NCBI GenBank assembly: GCA_017443885.1
Contig: JAFSXW010000046.1
Coordinates: 1-13,735 of the forward strand
Direction: 5' to 3'
From: Clostridia bacterium
GTDB lineage: Bacteria > Bacillota > Clostridia > Christensenellales > UBA1242
DNA length: 13,735 nucleotides
The translations under genes were made by a program, and so were the position numbers. Position 1 is the stretch's first letter. Each line of letters opens with the position of its first letter. Shown in pieces: positions 7,020 to 13,513 of this stretch. Below the pieces are notes generated by a model that was not told where the DNA came from, did no database searches, and saw nothing but the letters and a program-made list of their open reading frames with translations.

Positions 7020-7496
7020 ATGCTTTCAAAGAAGAAAAAAATATTTATAGTTTTAGGAATGGCTGTGCTTTTAGTGATAACTGGATATTTAAATGTAATT
7101 TTAAATAAATCCACTGCATCTAATACGGCTGTAAGTGAAACTGCGTCTGCTGATTTTTTTGCAACCTACAGAGAGGATAGAACATACACAAGAAATCTTG
7201 AATTAGAATATTTAGATGCCATTATCACAAGCACATCTAGTTCTAGTGATTATATTGCCACAGCAACCAGCAAAAAGTTAGCCTTAGTGGCACAGATGGA
7301 TAAAGAGTTAATTTTAGAAGGCTTAATTGCAGCTTCTGGATTTAATGACGCTATAGTAACCGTTTCGGGCGACAACCTTAATGTTATGGTTAAAACAGAT
7401 GGACTCACAAGCCTTGAAGCAGCAAAAATTTTATCTATCATCGCTGATGAAACAAACACACCAGCCACAAACATTAAAATAATTCCAGTTATGTAA
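7020..7496 (+). CDS. spoIIIAH: Stage III sporulation protein AH
   Basis: The mother-cell channel protein that binds forespore SpoIIQ across the intermembrane space. With this start it has 158 residues: a basic N-terminus (MLSKKKK), one membrane helix (about 8-26), a short Ser/Thr/Ala-rich linker, and the family signature ADFFATYREDRTYTR (44-58). A C-terminal domain follows, ending in a MVKTDGL...AAKILSI...I segment typical of the YscJ/FliF-like fold. The linker is short compared with the 218-residue Bacillus protein. The ATG at 7020 is chosen because GGGAGGG (7006-7012) lies seven bases upstream and MLSKKK resembles the family N-terminus. An in-frame ATG at 6987 also has AGGGGA seven bases upstream and would add 11 residues. 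Last gene of the operon; a terminator follows. Confidence 0.94.
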   Translation: MLSKKKKIFIVLGMAVLLVITGYLNVILNKSTASNTAVSETASADFFATYREDRTYTRNLELEYLDAIITSTSSSSDYIATATSKKLALVAQMDKELILEGLIAASGFNDAIVTVSGDNLNVMVKTDGLTSLEAAKILSIIADETNTPATNIKIIPVM

Positions 7497-7502
7497 AAGT
7501 TT

Positions 7503-7533
7503 AAAAGGCTCTAATATGATTAGGGCTTTTTTT
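7503..7533 (+). terminator. Intrinsic terminator of the spoIIIA operon
   Basis: AAAAGGCTCTAAT (7503-7515) pairs with ATTAGGGCTTTT (7519-7530) around an ATG loop, with one bulged G and one wobble pair, followed by a T-run. It lies 7 bp after the spoIIIAH stop. Confidence 0.9.
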
Positions 7534-7596
7534 ATTTGTGCTTTTCCAGTTTTTTTTAACCAATTCATTATAACTTTATTTAATTAAAACATTTTA

Positions 7597-7625
7597 TTGC
7601 AAATTAAAATTTTTAGTGATATAAT
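7597..7625 (+). promoter_or_regulatory. Sigma-A-type promoter of the asp23-nusB-xseAB operon
   Basis: TTGCAA (7597-7602) and TATAAT (7620-7625) are separated by 17 bp, and TGA precedes the -10, giving an extended -10. This is the best vegetative-type promoter in the window. It serves the five genes up to the terminator at 10876-10906. Confidence 0.85.
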
Positions 7626-7657
7626 AAATTAAACTAAAACATTAAGGGAGCATTTTT

Positions 7658-8038
7658 ATGGCAAACAAAAAGAAAGTTTATGAATCAAATGAGTGGAAAT
7701 TAAGTTATAAAAGAAATGTTGTGTTTTCAATAGTAAATCTCGCAACACAAGAAATTAATGGTATTGCTGGGCTTAGTGTTGAAGGTGTAAACTCTTTTAA
7801 GAAAGTGTTTGATAAAAATTATCATAAAGGCGTGCTTATAGAATTTGTTGAAAATTCTGTTTATGTTGATGTTTATGTGAATGTTTTGTTTGGATATTCA
7901 GTTAAAGATGTTGCATTTAGAGTTCAAGAAAATGTTAAAAGTAGCATTGAATCAATGACCGATTTTAAAGTTGAAAAAATTAATGTTCATGTGATGGGCG
8001 TTGTGTTTAATGCAGGCGATGAAATTGCAATAATGTAG
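7658..8038 (+). CDS. Asp23/Gls24 family envelope-stress protein
   Basis: A 126-residue single-domain member of the Asp23/Gls24 (DUF322) family. Visible marks are NVVFSIVNLATQEINGIAGLS near the N-terminus, VYVDVYVNVLFGYSVKDVAFRVQENVKSSIES in the middle and KINVHVMGVVF at the end. Such proteins sit at the membrane of Gram-positive cells and are linked to envelope stress. The Bacillus relative YqhY lies near accBC-nusB and is connected with fatty-acid synthesis control. AAGGGAG at 7644-7650 lies seven bases before the ATG. It begins the operon leading to nusB and xseAB, the usual neighbourhood of YqhY. Staphylococcal Asp23 is anchored by AmaP, and the next gene here could play that part. The exact molecular role is unknown even for characterised members. 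Confidence 0.93.
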   Translation: MANKKKVYESNEWKLSYKRNVVFSIVNLATQEINGIAGLSVEGVNSFKKVFDKNYHKGVLIEFVENSVYVDVYVNVLFGYSVKDVAFRVQENVKSSIESMTDFKVEKINVHVMGVVFNAGDEIAIM

Positions 8039-8063
8039 GGTTATTGCACAAAAGAGAAATTAT

Positions 8064-9053
8064 ATGGCAAAAAAAGTAAATTACAAACTTCTTATTTATG
8101 TTTGTGCCAGTGTGTTTGCAGTGGTAGGTTTTACTTTCGCCATTTTAGGAATTACTAAGGTTATAAGTGCGCTTATTGCCACGCTAGTTTCAATTTTAAG
8201 CCTTATATTTGGTGCTGTTGGTTGTTATATTTTATTTTTGCTTCAAAAAAAGGCAATAAAAAAAGAAAAAGAAGAAAAACTAAAAGCAGAACTTATTGCG
8301 AAAAACAACAGGCTCAAGCAACTGTATGATATTTTAAAAATTCCATATCAATATGCAGAAGATGGCCATATTAAAGATATTTTTGAACTTTTAAAAATTG
8401 TGCCACAATACGATGCTGATGGCAAGCGTTTGCCCCTAGTTTATGAACTTTTAAAAATGATGCCGGAGTTTACTAAAGATGGGCAGGAAAAACCACTTGT
8501 TTTTGCAATAAAAAATAGGGTGAAAAAGGTTGCAAAAGGCATAGTTTCTCCGCTTACTCTAACATATAAACCTAAAAAAGAGCAAGAGCAAACTAGCCAA
8601 GGAAAAACAGAAGCAAAAGGCAAAGATGAAAAACAAACCGATGCCAAAAAAAGTGTGAAAGATAAGGCAAAGGAAGTTAGTAAAAAACCAGCAAAAAAGG
8701 CAGGGGGGTCAGAGCCTAAAGGGCAATTAGGAATTATTCATGGTTCTGCTTCTGCGGTTAAGGCTGGAAGTGTTAAAGGGGCAAAGCCTGAGGAAACAAA
8801 AATTGGTGGTTTTGGCTCATATAAAAATGAAGGCGTAAGTGTTGGTAGTGCCTTAAATCAAACTAAAAGCGGGGAAGAAAAAAATAGTGCGATACAACAA
8901 CCAAGCGAAAGCAAAACGAATAATAGCAAACCGGTAAGTATAAGCACTCAGCAAGCGCCAGTGAATAATAAAGATGGCACATTTGAAGATAAAAATATAG
9001 ATGAAGTGAACACTTCTTATATGTTTATTAATGAAGAAGAAATGGAGAAATAA
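8064..9053 (+). CDS. Unrecognised two-TM protein with three 20-aa tandem repeats
   Basis: I do not recognise this 329-residue protein. It has two membrane helices (about 10-30 and 34-60) joined by a tight turn, then a Lys/Glu-rich probable coiled coil (61-86). Three tandem repeats of about 20 residues follow (86-144), and a fourth repeat start at LVFAIK (145-150). From about 165 it is a low-complexity Lys/Glu/Gln/Ser/Gly-rich tail, closing with the acidic, aromatic peptide NTSYMFINEEEMEK. The basic segment after the helices suggests a large cytoplasmic part, by the positive-inside rule. It lies 25 bp after the Asp23 gene and 3 bp before nusB, so it is in the same operon. By position and topology it could anchor Asp23 to the membrane, as AmaP does, but it shows no Asp23-like domain of its own. 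The Shine-Dalgarno is weak (AAGAGA). Confidence 0.85.
   Translation: MAKKVNYKLLIYVCASVFAVVGFTFAILGITKVISALIATLVSILSLIFGAVGCYILFLLQKKAIKKEKEEKLKAELIAKNNRLKQLYDILKIPYQYAEDGHIKDIFELLKIVPQYDADGKRLPLVYELLKMMPEFTKDGQEKPLVFAIKNRVKKVAKGIVSPLTLTYKPKKEQEQTSQGKTEAKGKDEKQTDAKKSVKDKAKEVSKKPAKKAGGSEPKGQLGIIHGSASAVKAGSVKGAKPEETKIGGFGSYKNEGVSVGSALNQTKSGEEKNSAIQQPSESKTNNSKPVSISTQQAPVNNKDGTFEDKNIDEVNTSYMFINEEEMEK
8319..8495 (+). repeat. Three in-frame 60-bp repeats inside the two-TM protein gene
   Basis: Encoded units are QLYDILKIPYQYAEDGHIK, DIFELLKIVPQYDADGKRLP and LVYELLKMMPEFTKDGQEKP. The shared pattern is hydrophobic, aromatic, Asp/Glu, hydrophobic-Leu-Lys, then Pro/Tyr-Gln/Glu-aromatic, two variable residues and Asp-Gly. 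The DNA copies have diverged, so the repeat is old and kept at the protein level. The fixed Asp-Gly turn suggests helix-turn units. Confidence 0.8.
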
Positions 9054-9056
9054 ATA

Positions 9057-9452
9057 ATGAGTAGATCACAGGCAAGAGATAAGGCTTTTAAACTAATATT
9101 TGAATATGTTTTCACTAAGGAAATAGATGATGAACTTATGGACGAGTATTTAAGTGAAACAGATGGCAAAGATGATGCATCTTACATTAAAGATGTTTAT
9201 TTTGGTGTTAGCAATAAATTTGATTATTTAAAAGATAAAATTGAAAAGCTTTCAATTGGTTTTAGCGCTCATAGAATATTTAAAGTTGATTTTGCTATTT
9301 TGCTTTTGGCTAGTTTTGAATTAGAATTTAAAAACGATATTCCATTTAAAGTTGTTATAAATGAAGCGTGCAATCTTGCTAAAATTTATTCAACTGAAAA
9401 AAGTGTAAAATTTGTAAATGGCATACTAGCTAAAATGGTAGAGGGGAAATAA
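9057..9452 (+). CDS. nusB: Transcription antitermination protein NusB
   Basis: NusB binds boxA RNA together with S10 (NusE) and supports antitermination in rRNA operons. The 131-residue, all-helical protein is full length. It begins with SRSQARDKAFKLIFEY, the family's Arg-x-x-Ala-x-x-Leu-x-x-x-Tyr type opening. It ends with the diagnostic VVINEACNLAKIYSTEKS followed by VKFVNGILAKM (99-127). GGAG at 9044-9047 lies in the end of the preceding gene, and the stop codon overlaps the xseA start by one base (TAATG). The nusB-xseA-xseB order is standard in Firmicutes. Confidence 0.97.
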   Translation: MSRSQARDKAFKLIFEYVFTKEIDDELMDEYLSETDGKDDASYIKDVYFGVSNKFDYLKDKIEKLSIGFSAHRIFKVDFAILLLASFELEFKNDIPFKVVINEACNLAKIYSTEKSVKFVNGILAKMVEGK

Positions 9453-10630
9453 TGCCATCACTAAAATTATCTGTTACGCAACTTAATAATTACATTAAAA
9501 ATATTTTTGATAATGAAGAACTTCTATATAATATTGGCGTTTTTGGCGAAGTAACAAACTATAAAATTTCAGGTGGCAATGCCTATTTTGATATTAAAGA
9601 TGACGGAGCCACGCTTTCGTGCCTAGAATTTGGTGCAAAAACTGATATCAGAAATGGCGACAGTGTGCTAGTTAGTGGCAGGCCAAACTATCATGTTAAA
9701 TTAGGCAGATTTAGCTTTATTGCCTCAAAAATAGAACCGTATGGTCAAGGTGAACTTTATTTAAAATTTTTGGCATTAAAGAAAAAATTAGAAGACCAAG
9801 GAATATTTGACGAACGAAATAAAAAACAAATTCCTAAATACGCAAAAAATATAGGCGTTGTTACTAGTGAAACCGGTGCTGTTATTCATGATATTATTAA
9901 TGTTACAAGAAGTAAAAATCCTTTTACAAATATTATTTTATACCCAACAAAAGTACAGGGAGAAGGGGCTAGTGAAGAAATAGTTCGTGGCATAAAATAT
10001 TTTAACACGCAAGAAAATATTGATGTGATAATAGTTGCTCGTGGTGGTGGCTCTATGGAGGATTTATCGCCATACAACACCGAAGAAGTGGCATTAGCCG
10101 TGTTTGAAAGTGAAAAACCCATTGTTTCTGGGGTTGGGCATGAAACAGATTTTAGTTTGTGCGATTTTGCGTCCGACTTACGCACTCCAACACCATCGGT
10201 TGCGGCTGATGTGTGCGTGTTTGATTATTATTCTGAAATAGAGCAAATTTCTGGCGCTATGGATGCAATTTCTTATAAGATAAACTTAATTCAAACCGAT
10301 GCAAAAAACAAAGCCATAAATATTTCAAAAGATATTTATAATAGCATGGAAAGAAATCTTAGCTCATTTAAAAATTTATTAAAACTTAGAGCAGATAATA
10401 TATATAACCAAATAAAAGATAAACAAATAAAAGAACAAAAAAAATTGTTAGCTTTATCTAGTGCGCTAGAAAAAATGAATCCACTTTCAATTTTAAAGTC
10501 TGGATACTCAAAAACATATTTTAACGGCGATGTTTTAACAGACACTAAAAAAGTGAAAATTGGCGATAAAATAGACACTTTTTTACCTAGTGGTAAACTA
10601 ACAAGCGAAATAATTAATATAGGAGAATAA
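9452..10630 (+). CDS. xseA: Exodeoxyribonuclease VII large subunit
   Basis: Large catalytic subunit of exonuclease VII, which degrades single-stranded DNA to short acid-soluble oligonucleotides together with several copies of XseB. The 392-residue protein has an N-terminal OB-fold (about 1-100). The catalytic domain follows, with GVVTSETGAVIHDIINVTRS (135-154), ARGGGSMEDLSPYN (196-209) and GVGHETDFSLCDFASDLRTPTPS (227-249). A helical, Lys-rich region (about 260-345) binds the small subunits. The C-terminal part is shorter than in E. coli (456 residues), but all core motifs are intact. GAGGGGA at 9441-9447 precedes the ATG. xseB begins 2 bp after its stop. Confidence 0.97.
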   Translation: MPSLKLSVTQLNNYIKNIFDNEELLYNIGVFGEVTNYKISGGNAYFDIKDDGATLSCLEFGAKTDIRNGDSVLVSGRPNYHVKLGRFSFIASKIEPYGQGELYLKFLALKKKLEDQGIFDERNKKQIPKYAKNIGVVTSETGAVIHDIINVTRSKNPFTNIILYPTKVQGEGASEEIVRGIKYFNTQENIDVIIVARGGGSMEDLSPYNTEEVALAVFESEKPIVSGVGHETDFSLCDFASDLRTPTPSVAADVCVFDYYSEIEQISGAMDAISYKINLIQTDAKNKAINISKDIYNSMERNLSSFKNLLKLRADNIYNQIKDKQIKEQKKLLALSSALEKMNPLSILKSGYSKTYFNGDVLTDTKKVKIGDKIDTFLPSGKLTSEIINIGE

Positions 10631-10632
10631 AA

Positions 10633-10839
10633 ATGACATACGAACAGGCAATAGAAGAATTAAATAAAATTGCGAAGCAATTAGAAAATCCAGAAATAAA
10701 GATTGATGAAGCGATTAGTTTATTCGAACAAAGTATAAAACTAACTAAATTTTGCATGGATAAATTAAAAGAAACAGAAGGAAAGATTGTTGTTTTAAAG
10801 AAAGAGCAAGATAAAATGCTTGAAGTTCCTATTGAATAA
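10633..10839 (+). CDS. xseB: Exodeoxyribonuclease VII small subunit
   Basis: Small subunit of exonuclease VII. The 68-residue helical hairpin protein begins TYEQAIEELNKIAKQLENPE, has IDEAISLFEQSIKLTKFC in the middle and ends with a Lys-rich helix. All fit the family in sequence and length. GGAG at 10622-10625 lies in the end of xseA. Last gene of the operon; its stop codon overlaps the -35 of the candidate spoIVB promoter. Confidence 0.95.
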   Translation: MTYEQAIEELNKIAKQLENPEIKIDEAISLFEQSIKLTKFCMDKLKETEGKIVVLKKEQDKMLEVPIE

Positions 10840-10862
10840 TTTTTATATAAAAATACATAATA
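10833..10862 (+). promoter_or_regulatory. Candidate sigma-G/sigma-F (forespore) promoter of spoIVB
   Basis: TGAATA (10833-10838) and CATAATA (10856-10862) are separated by exactly 17 bp. Bacillus sigma-G promoters have a TGAATA-type -35 and a CATACTA-type -10 with 17-18 bp between, so only one base differs. Bacillus spoIVB is transcribed by sigma-F and sigma-G, which fits. The -35 overlaps the xseB stop codon. Transcription would begin near 10868. Confidence 0.65.
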
Positions 10863-10875
10863 TTTGTGTTTTTTC

Positions 10876-10906
10876 AAAAACTACTTAAAGATGAGTAGTT
10901 TTTTTT
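10876..10906 (+). terminator. Intrinsic terminator overlapping the spoIVB start
   Basis: AAAAACTACT (10876-10885) pairs perfectly with AGTAGTTTTT (10894-10903) around the loop TAAAGATG. Eight T's run from 10899 to 10906. It ends the asp23-xseB operon. The preferred spoIVB start ATG (10891) lies in its loop, and the T-run is coding (Phe-Phe-Tyr). Confidence 0.85.
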
Positions 10907-12042
10907 ATTCTAAAATTAAAAATATATGTTTTAAATGTATGCTATTTTTAGCGTTTATTCTAACGCTTATTTTCTGTTTTTCAAATTCTCTTATAATTAG
11001 CAGTTGTGCATATGCAGAAGGCGAAAAAGTCGCAGAAACAAACATTTCTCCACTTAAAAATATATTAAATTGGCTTTTTCCAGCAAAAGACGAGCCAGCA
11101 CAAAACACATGTGAAATTATGTGCTATGTTGGGGGAATGCCACTTGGTTTTGCACTAAAATGCGAAGGCGTTTTGGTTGTTGCAACTAGTGATGTTTTAA
11201 CCACAAACGGCAGTGAAAGCACATTCTCCACTAGTTCTATTTTGCCGGGAGATGTGTTATATTCTTTAAATGGCAAAGTTATTGAAAGTGCAAGCACAAT
11301 TGAAGAAATTATTAACAGTAAAGAAAATATAAAAAAACCAGCAAAAGCACAAGTGCTAAGAAAGGGAATGGAACACACTATTATTTTATATCCAAAATTA
11401 GATGCCGTTTCGCATAAGTATAAATTAGGTTTATTTGTGCGAGACAATGCCGCAGGAGTTGGCACTCTAACTTATATAAGGCAAGACAATCATAGATTTG
11501 GCGCACTTGGCCACCCAGTGTGTGATATAGACACTGGCGCAATTTTACCAATTAAAAATGGAGAAATTTATTCTTGCGATATAGTTGGCGTAAATAAAGG
11601 CGAAAAAGGGAAACCGGGCGAATTAAAAGGCTTATTTTTGCATGGAGGGCAAGGGATTGGCGTGCTAGATAACAACACTTCTTTTGGTGTGTTTGGCGAA
11701 ATTAATAATTTATCTCTAGAGCGTTTTGGGGAGCCAATTAAAATTGCTTCAAGTGGCGAAATTAAAACGGGTAAAGCAACTTTAAGATGCACGGTTTCTG
11801 GCACAAAACCCGAAGATTATGAAATAGAAATAATTAAAAAAGCAGGGCTGTTAAATCAAAACAATATGGTGATTAAAATAACAGACCAAAGGCTTTTAAA
11901 AGAAACTGGTGGAATAGTTCAGGGTATGAGTGGAAGCCCGATAATTCAAAATGGTAAATTAATTGGGGCGGTAACGCATGTTTTTGTGAGTGATCCAACT
12001 AAGGGGTTTGCAACATTTATTGAAAATATGATTGATAGTTAA
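10891..12042 (+). CDS. spoIVB: SpoIVB serine peptidase (S55 family)
   Basis: Forespore-secreted serine protease that cleaves SpoIVFA and so starts pro-sigma-K processing in the mother cell. In this 383-residue form there is an N-terminal membrane/signal segment (about 15-38, then AYAEG), a PDZ domain (about 78-165, with PGDVLYSLNGKV) and the S55 peptidase domain. Catalytic residues match Bacillus: H208 in GALGHP, D332 in ITDQRLL and S347 in GGIVQGMSGSP, with spacing like H236/D363/S378. The conserved ending GAVTHVFVSDPTKGFATFIE is present. The frame is open back to a TTG at 10864. The ATG at 10891 is preferred because it gives a basic n-region before the hydrophobic segment; an ATG at 10939 would lose it. 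None of the three has a Shine-Dalgarno. spo0A follows, as is usual. Confidence 0.95.
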   Translation: MSSFFYSKIKNICFKCMLFLAFILTLIFCFSNSLIISSCAYAEGEKVAETNISPLKNILNWLFPAKDEPAQNTCEIMCYVGGMPLGFALKCEGVLVVATSDVLTTNGSESTFSTSSILPGDVLYSLNGKVIESASTIEEIINSKENIKKPAKAQVLRKGMEHTIILYPKLDAVSHKYKLGLFVRDNAAGVGTLTYIRQDNHRFGALGHPVCDIDTGAILPIKNGEIYSCDIVGVNKGEKGKPGELKGLFLHGGQGIGVLDNNTSFGVFGEINNLSLERFGEPIKIASSGEIKTGKATLRCTVSGTKPEDYEIEIIKKAGLLNQNNMVIKITDQRLLKETGGIVQGMSGSPIIQNGKLIGAVTHVFVSDPTKGFATFIENMIDS

Positions 12043-12054
12043 AAAAAAATGTCA

Positions 12055-12091
12055 TATTTTTGAATATTTTTGAACAAAATTATTCAAAATA
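12055..12091. promoter_or_regulatory. Direct and inverted repeats upstream of spo0A, candidate operator
   Basis: TATTTTTGAA occurs twice head-to-tail (12055-12064 and 12065-12074), one helical turn apart. An inverted near-copy, TTCAAAATA, lies at 12083-12091. TTTTGAATA (12058-12066) and TATTCAAAA (12081-12089) form a perfect 9-bp inverted repeat. TTTTGAA matches the Spo0A box TGTCGAA at five of seven positions. The block sits just upstream of the -35 of spo0A, so Spo0A autoregulation is plausible but unproven. Confidence 0.45.
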
Positions 12092-12092
12092 G

Positions 12093-12122
12093 TTGCATTC
12101 GTGATTTATTTTGTGCTAATAT
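12093..12122 (+). promoter_or_regulatory. Candidate sigma-A-type promoter of spo0A
   Basis: TTGCAT (12093-12098) and TAATAT (12117-12122) are 18 bp apart, with TGC before the -10 (extended -10). A start near 12129 would leave a short leader containing the GAAGGGA Shine-Dalgarno (12131-12137). No sigma-H motif was recognised. Confidence 0.5.
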
Positions 12123-12142
12123 TTCTGTGTGAAGGGAATATT

Positions 12143-12859
12143 ATGGAATTAAAAGTTGTAATTTTAAGCACAAAAATATCCACTAAAAAGCAAGGCTTTA
12201 TAATAAAAGCAAGAGGCTTGTGTTATAGGGCTGTTAGCATTGTTTCAAGAGTGGAAGATTTGCTTAGTGTTGTTTTTAAGTTTTCTCCAAATGTTGTGAT
12301 AATTGATGAAGAAATAATGGGAGAATTTGGCACGGTTAAGCTTGCTCAATTTTTAAAGCAAATGCAAAAACTCGAAATAGTAATAATTAGTTCAAAAACC
12401 ACACATGCAGATAATAATTTAATTTATGTTAACAGTAAAATCGGTGTGCTTGGTTTAATTAGGCAGTTAAACAAAATTTTTAGTGCTCCATCATTAAACA
12501 ATAGCAATGCTAATATGAACATAATAAAGCAAATTAACGACGAGCTTTTAGTTTACAATTTTTCGTCTTCACTTTTAGGTTTTAATTATATTATAGATGC
12601 AATTGAAGAAACCATTTTAAAGAAATGCCACATAAAGAATATAGAAGATGAAATATATAATAAAATTGCCACAAAATATAGTGTTAGCATAGATAGTGTT
12701 GAAAGGAATATAAGGCATGCAATAAAAATAGCAAAAGATGAATGTCATATTTTAAATGCAGATAATTTATTTAAAGAGAATTATGATTTAAGATATGGTG
12801 GGAATAAAAGGTTTATTTTAAGAATTGCAAATAAAATTGTAAATAGTAATAGATATTAA
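12143..12859 (+). CDS. spo0A: Spo0A-type sporulation regulator with a degenerate receiver domain
   Basis: Spo0A is the response regulator that starts sporulation. The C-terminal half is clearly Spo0A_C: GFNYIIDAIEETILKK (146-161), KIATKYSVSIDSVERNIRHA (174-193) containing the recognition helix, and a C-terminal FILRIANKI. The N-terminal half (about 1-113) has receiver-like strands but lacks key residues. The acidic pair of the phosphate pocket (D10/D11 in Bacillus) reads S9/T10 in VVILSTK. The phospho-acceptor is kept as D55 (VVIIDEE), the switch Thr is S83, and the Lys-Pro motif cannot be found. The protein is 238 residues against 267 in Bacillus. GAAGGGA at 12131-12137 supports this ATG; the frame is open further upstream to 12101. 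The location after spoIVB is canonical, so this is probably the main Spo0A rather than a stray paralogue. Confidence 0.9.
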   Translation: MELKVVILSTKISTKKQGFIIKARGLCYRAVSIVSRVEDLLSVVFKFSPNVVIIDEEIMGEFGTVKLAQFLKQMQKLEIVIISSKTTHADNNLIYVNSKIGVLGLIRQLNKIFSAPSLNNSNANMNIIKQINDELLVYNFSSSLLGFNYIIDAIEETILKKCHIKNIEDEIYNKIATKYSVSIDSVERNIRHAIKIAKDECHILNADNLFKENYDLRYGGNKRFILRIANKIVNSNRY

Positions 12860-12861
12860 GT

Positions 12862-12899
12862 AAAAACTGTTCATATAAATTAATATGATCAGTTTTTTT
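12862..12899 (+). terminator. Intrinsic terminator overlapping the spoIIM-like start
   Basis: AAAAACTGTTCATAT (12862-12876) pairs with ATATGATCAGTTTTT (12883-12897) with a single T-T mismatch and a 6-nt loop AAATTA. Seven T's run from 12893 to 12899. It ends the spo0A transcript 3 bp after the stop codon. The only reasonable start codon of the next gene (12885) lies inside the 3' arm. Confidence 0.9.
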
Positions 12900-13511
12900 A
12901 GTGGCATCCATAATGAACTAAAATTGCACCTAAAAAAAAGTGCTATTATTTTTGTGTTTATAATTTTAAGTGTAATCATTGGCATTGTTTTAGGGATATT
13001 CACAATTAAAAGCGATATAAGTTTTTCGTCCATGCTTTCTTTTAGTGATAAAAATTTATTTGCATATATAAATGGCACTAGTAATAATATGGCAATATTT
13101 TTTAGTAAATTAATTGAGAGTGTGATTAGCTTTTTATTAATATATATTTTTTGCTTATCTGCAATTAGTTCTGTTTTGTGCTTTATTTTTATAGGATATC
13201 AAACTTTTCTTTTAGTTTTAACCATTTATTCTATTATAAGCATTTATGGCTTTGCTGGCGTTTTAAATAGTTTGCTTTTAATTTTGCCAATTAATATATT
13301 GCTTTTATTGGTTTTTAGTTTAGCTATTAGCGTTGGTATTGCAAGAATAGTGGAAGCTAAAAAATTTCATGAGCCATTAAGCCTAAGTTTTAAATTAAAT
13401 AAGTTTTATATTAAATATGCCATTTGCTTTTTATGTATGCTGATTTTGTGCATTATATATTCTTTTGTATTGCCACTTCTAGTTAAAAGTTTTTTACTAT
13501 ATTTATATTAA
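12885..13511 (+). CDS. spoIIM: SpoIIM-like stage II sporulation membrane protein
   Basis: SpoIIM works with SpoIID and SpoIIP in peptidoglycan remodelling during engulfment of the forespore. The 208-residue protein has a short basic N-terminus and about five membrane helices (19-40, 77-98, 100-120, 124-153 and 177-197). This matches SpoIIM (214 residues in Bacillus) in length and topology. YGFAGVLNSLLLILPINILL (121-140) resembles the conserved Gly-x-x-Gly-x-Leu...Leu-Pro-Gln-Asn segment of SpoIIM, with Ile for Gln. The neighbourhood (spo0A before, a D-Ala-D-Ala carboxypeptidase after) also fits. The call rests on this one segment plus context, so another polytopic membrane protein is possible. 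No other in-frame ATG precedes the first helix, and no Shine-Dalgarno is visible. Confidence 0.65.
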   Translation: MISFFSGIHNELKLHLKKSAIIFVFIILSVIIGIVLGIFTIKSDISFSSMLSFSDKNLFAYINGTSNNMAIFFSKLIESVISFLLIYIFCLSAISSVLCFIFIGYQTFLLVLTIYSIISIYGFAGVLNSLLLILPINILLLLVFSLAISVGIARIVEAKKFHEPLSLSFKLNKFYIKYAICFLCMLILCIIYSFVLPLLVKSFLLYLY

Positions 13512-13513
13512 AT

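Noticed and set aside
7250..7474. Minus-strand frame inside spoIIIAH
   Set aside because: Antisense shadow of a conserved gene, without start signals.
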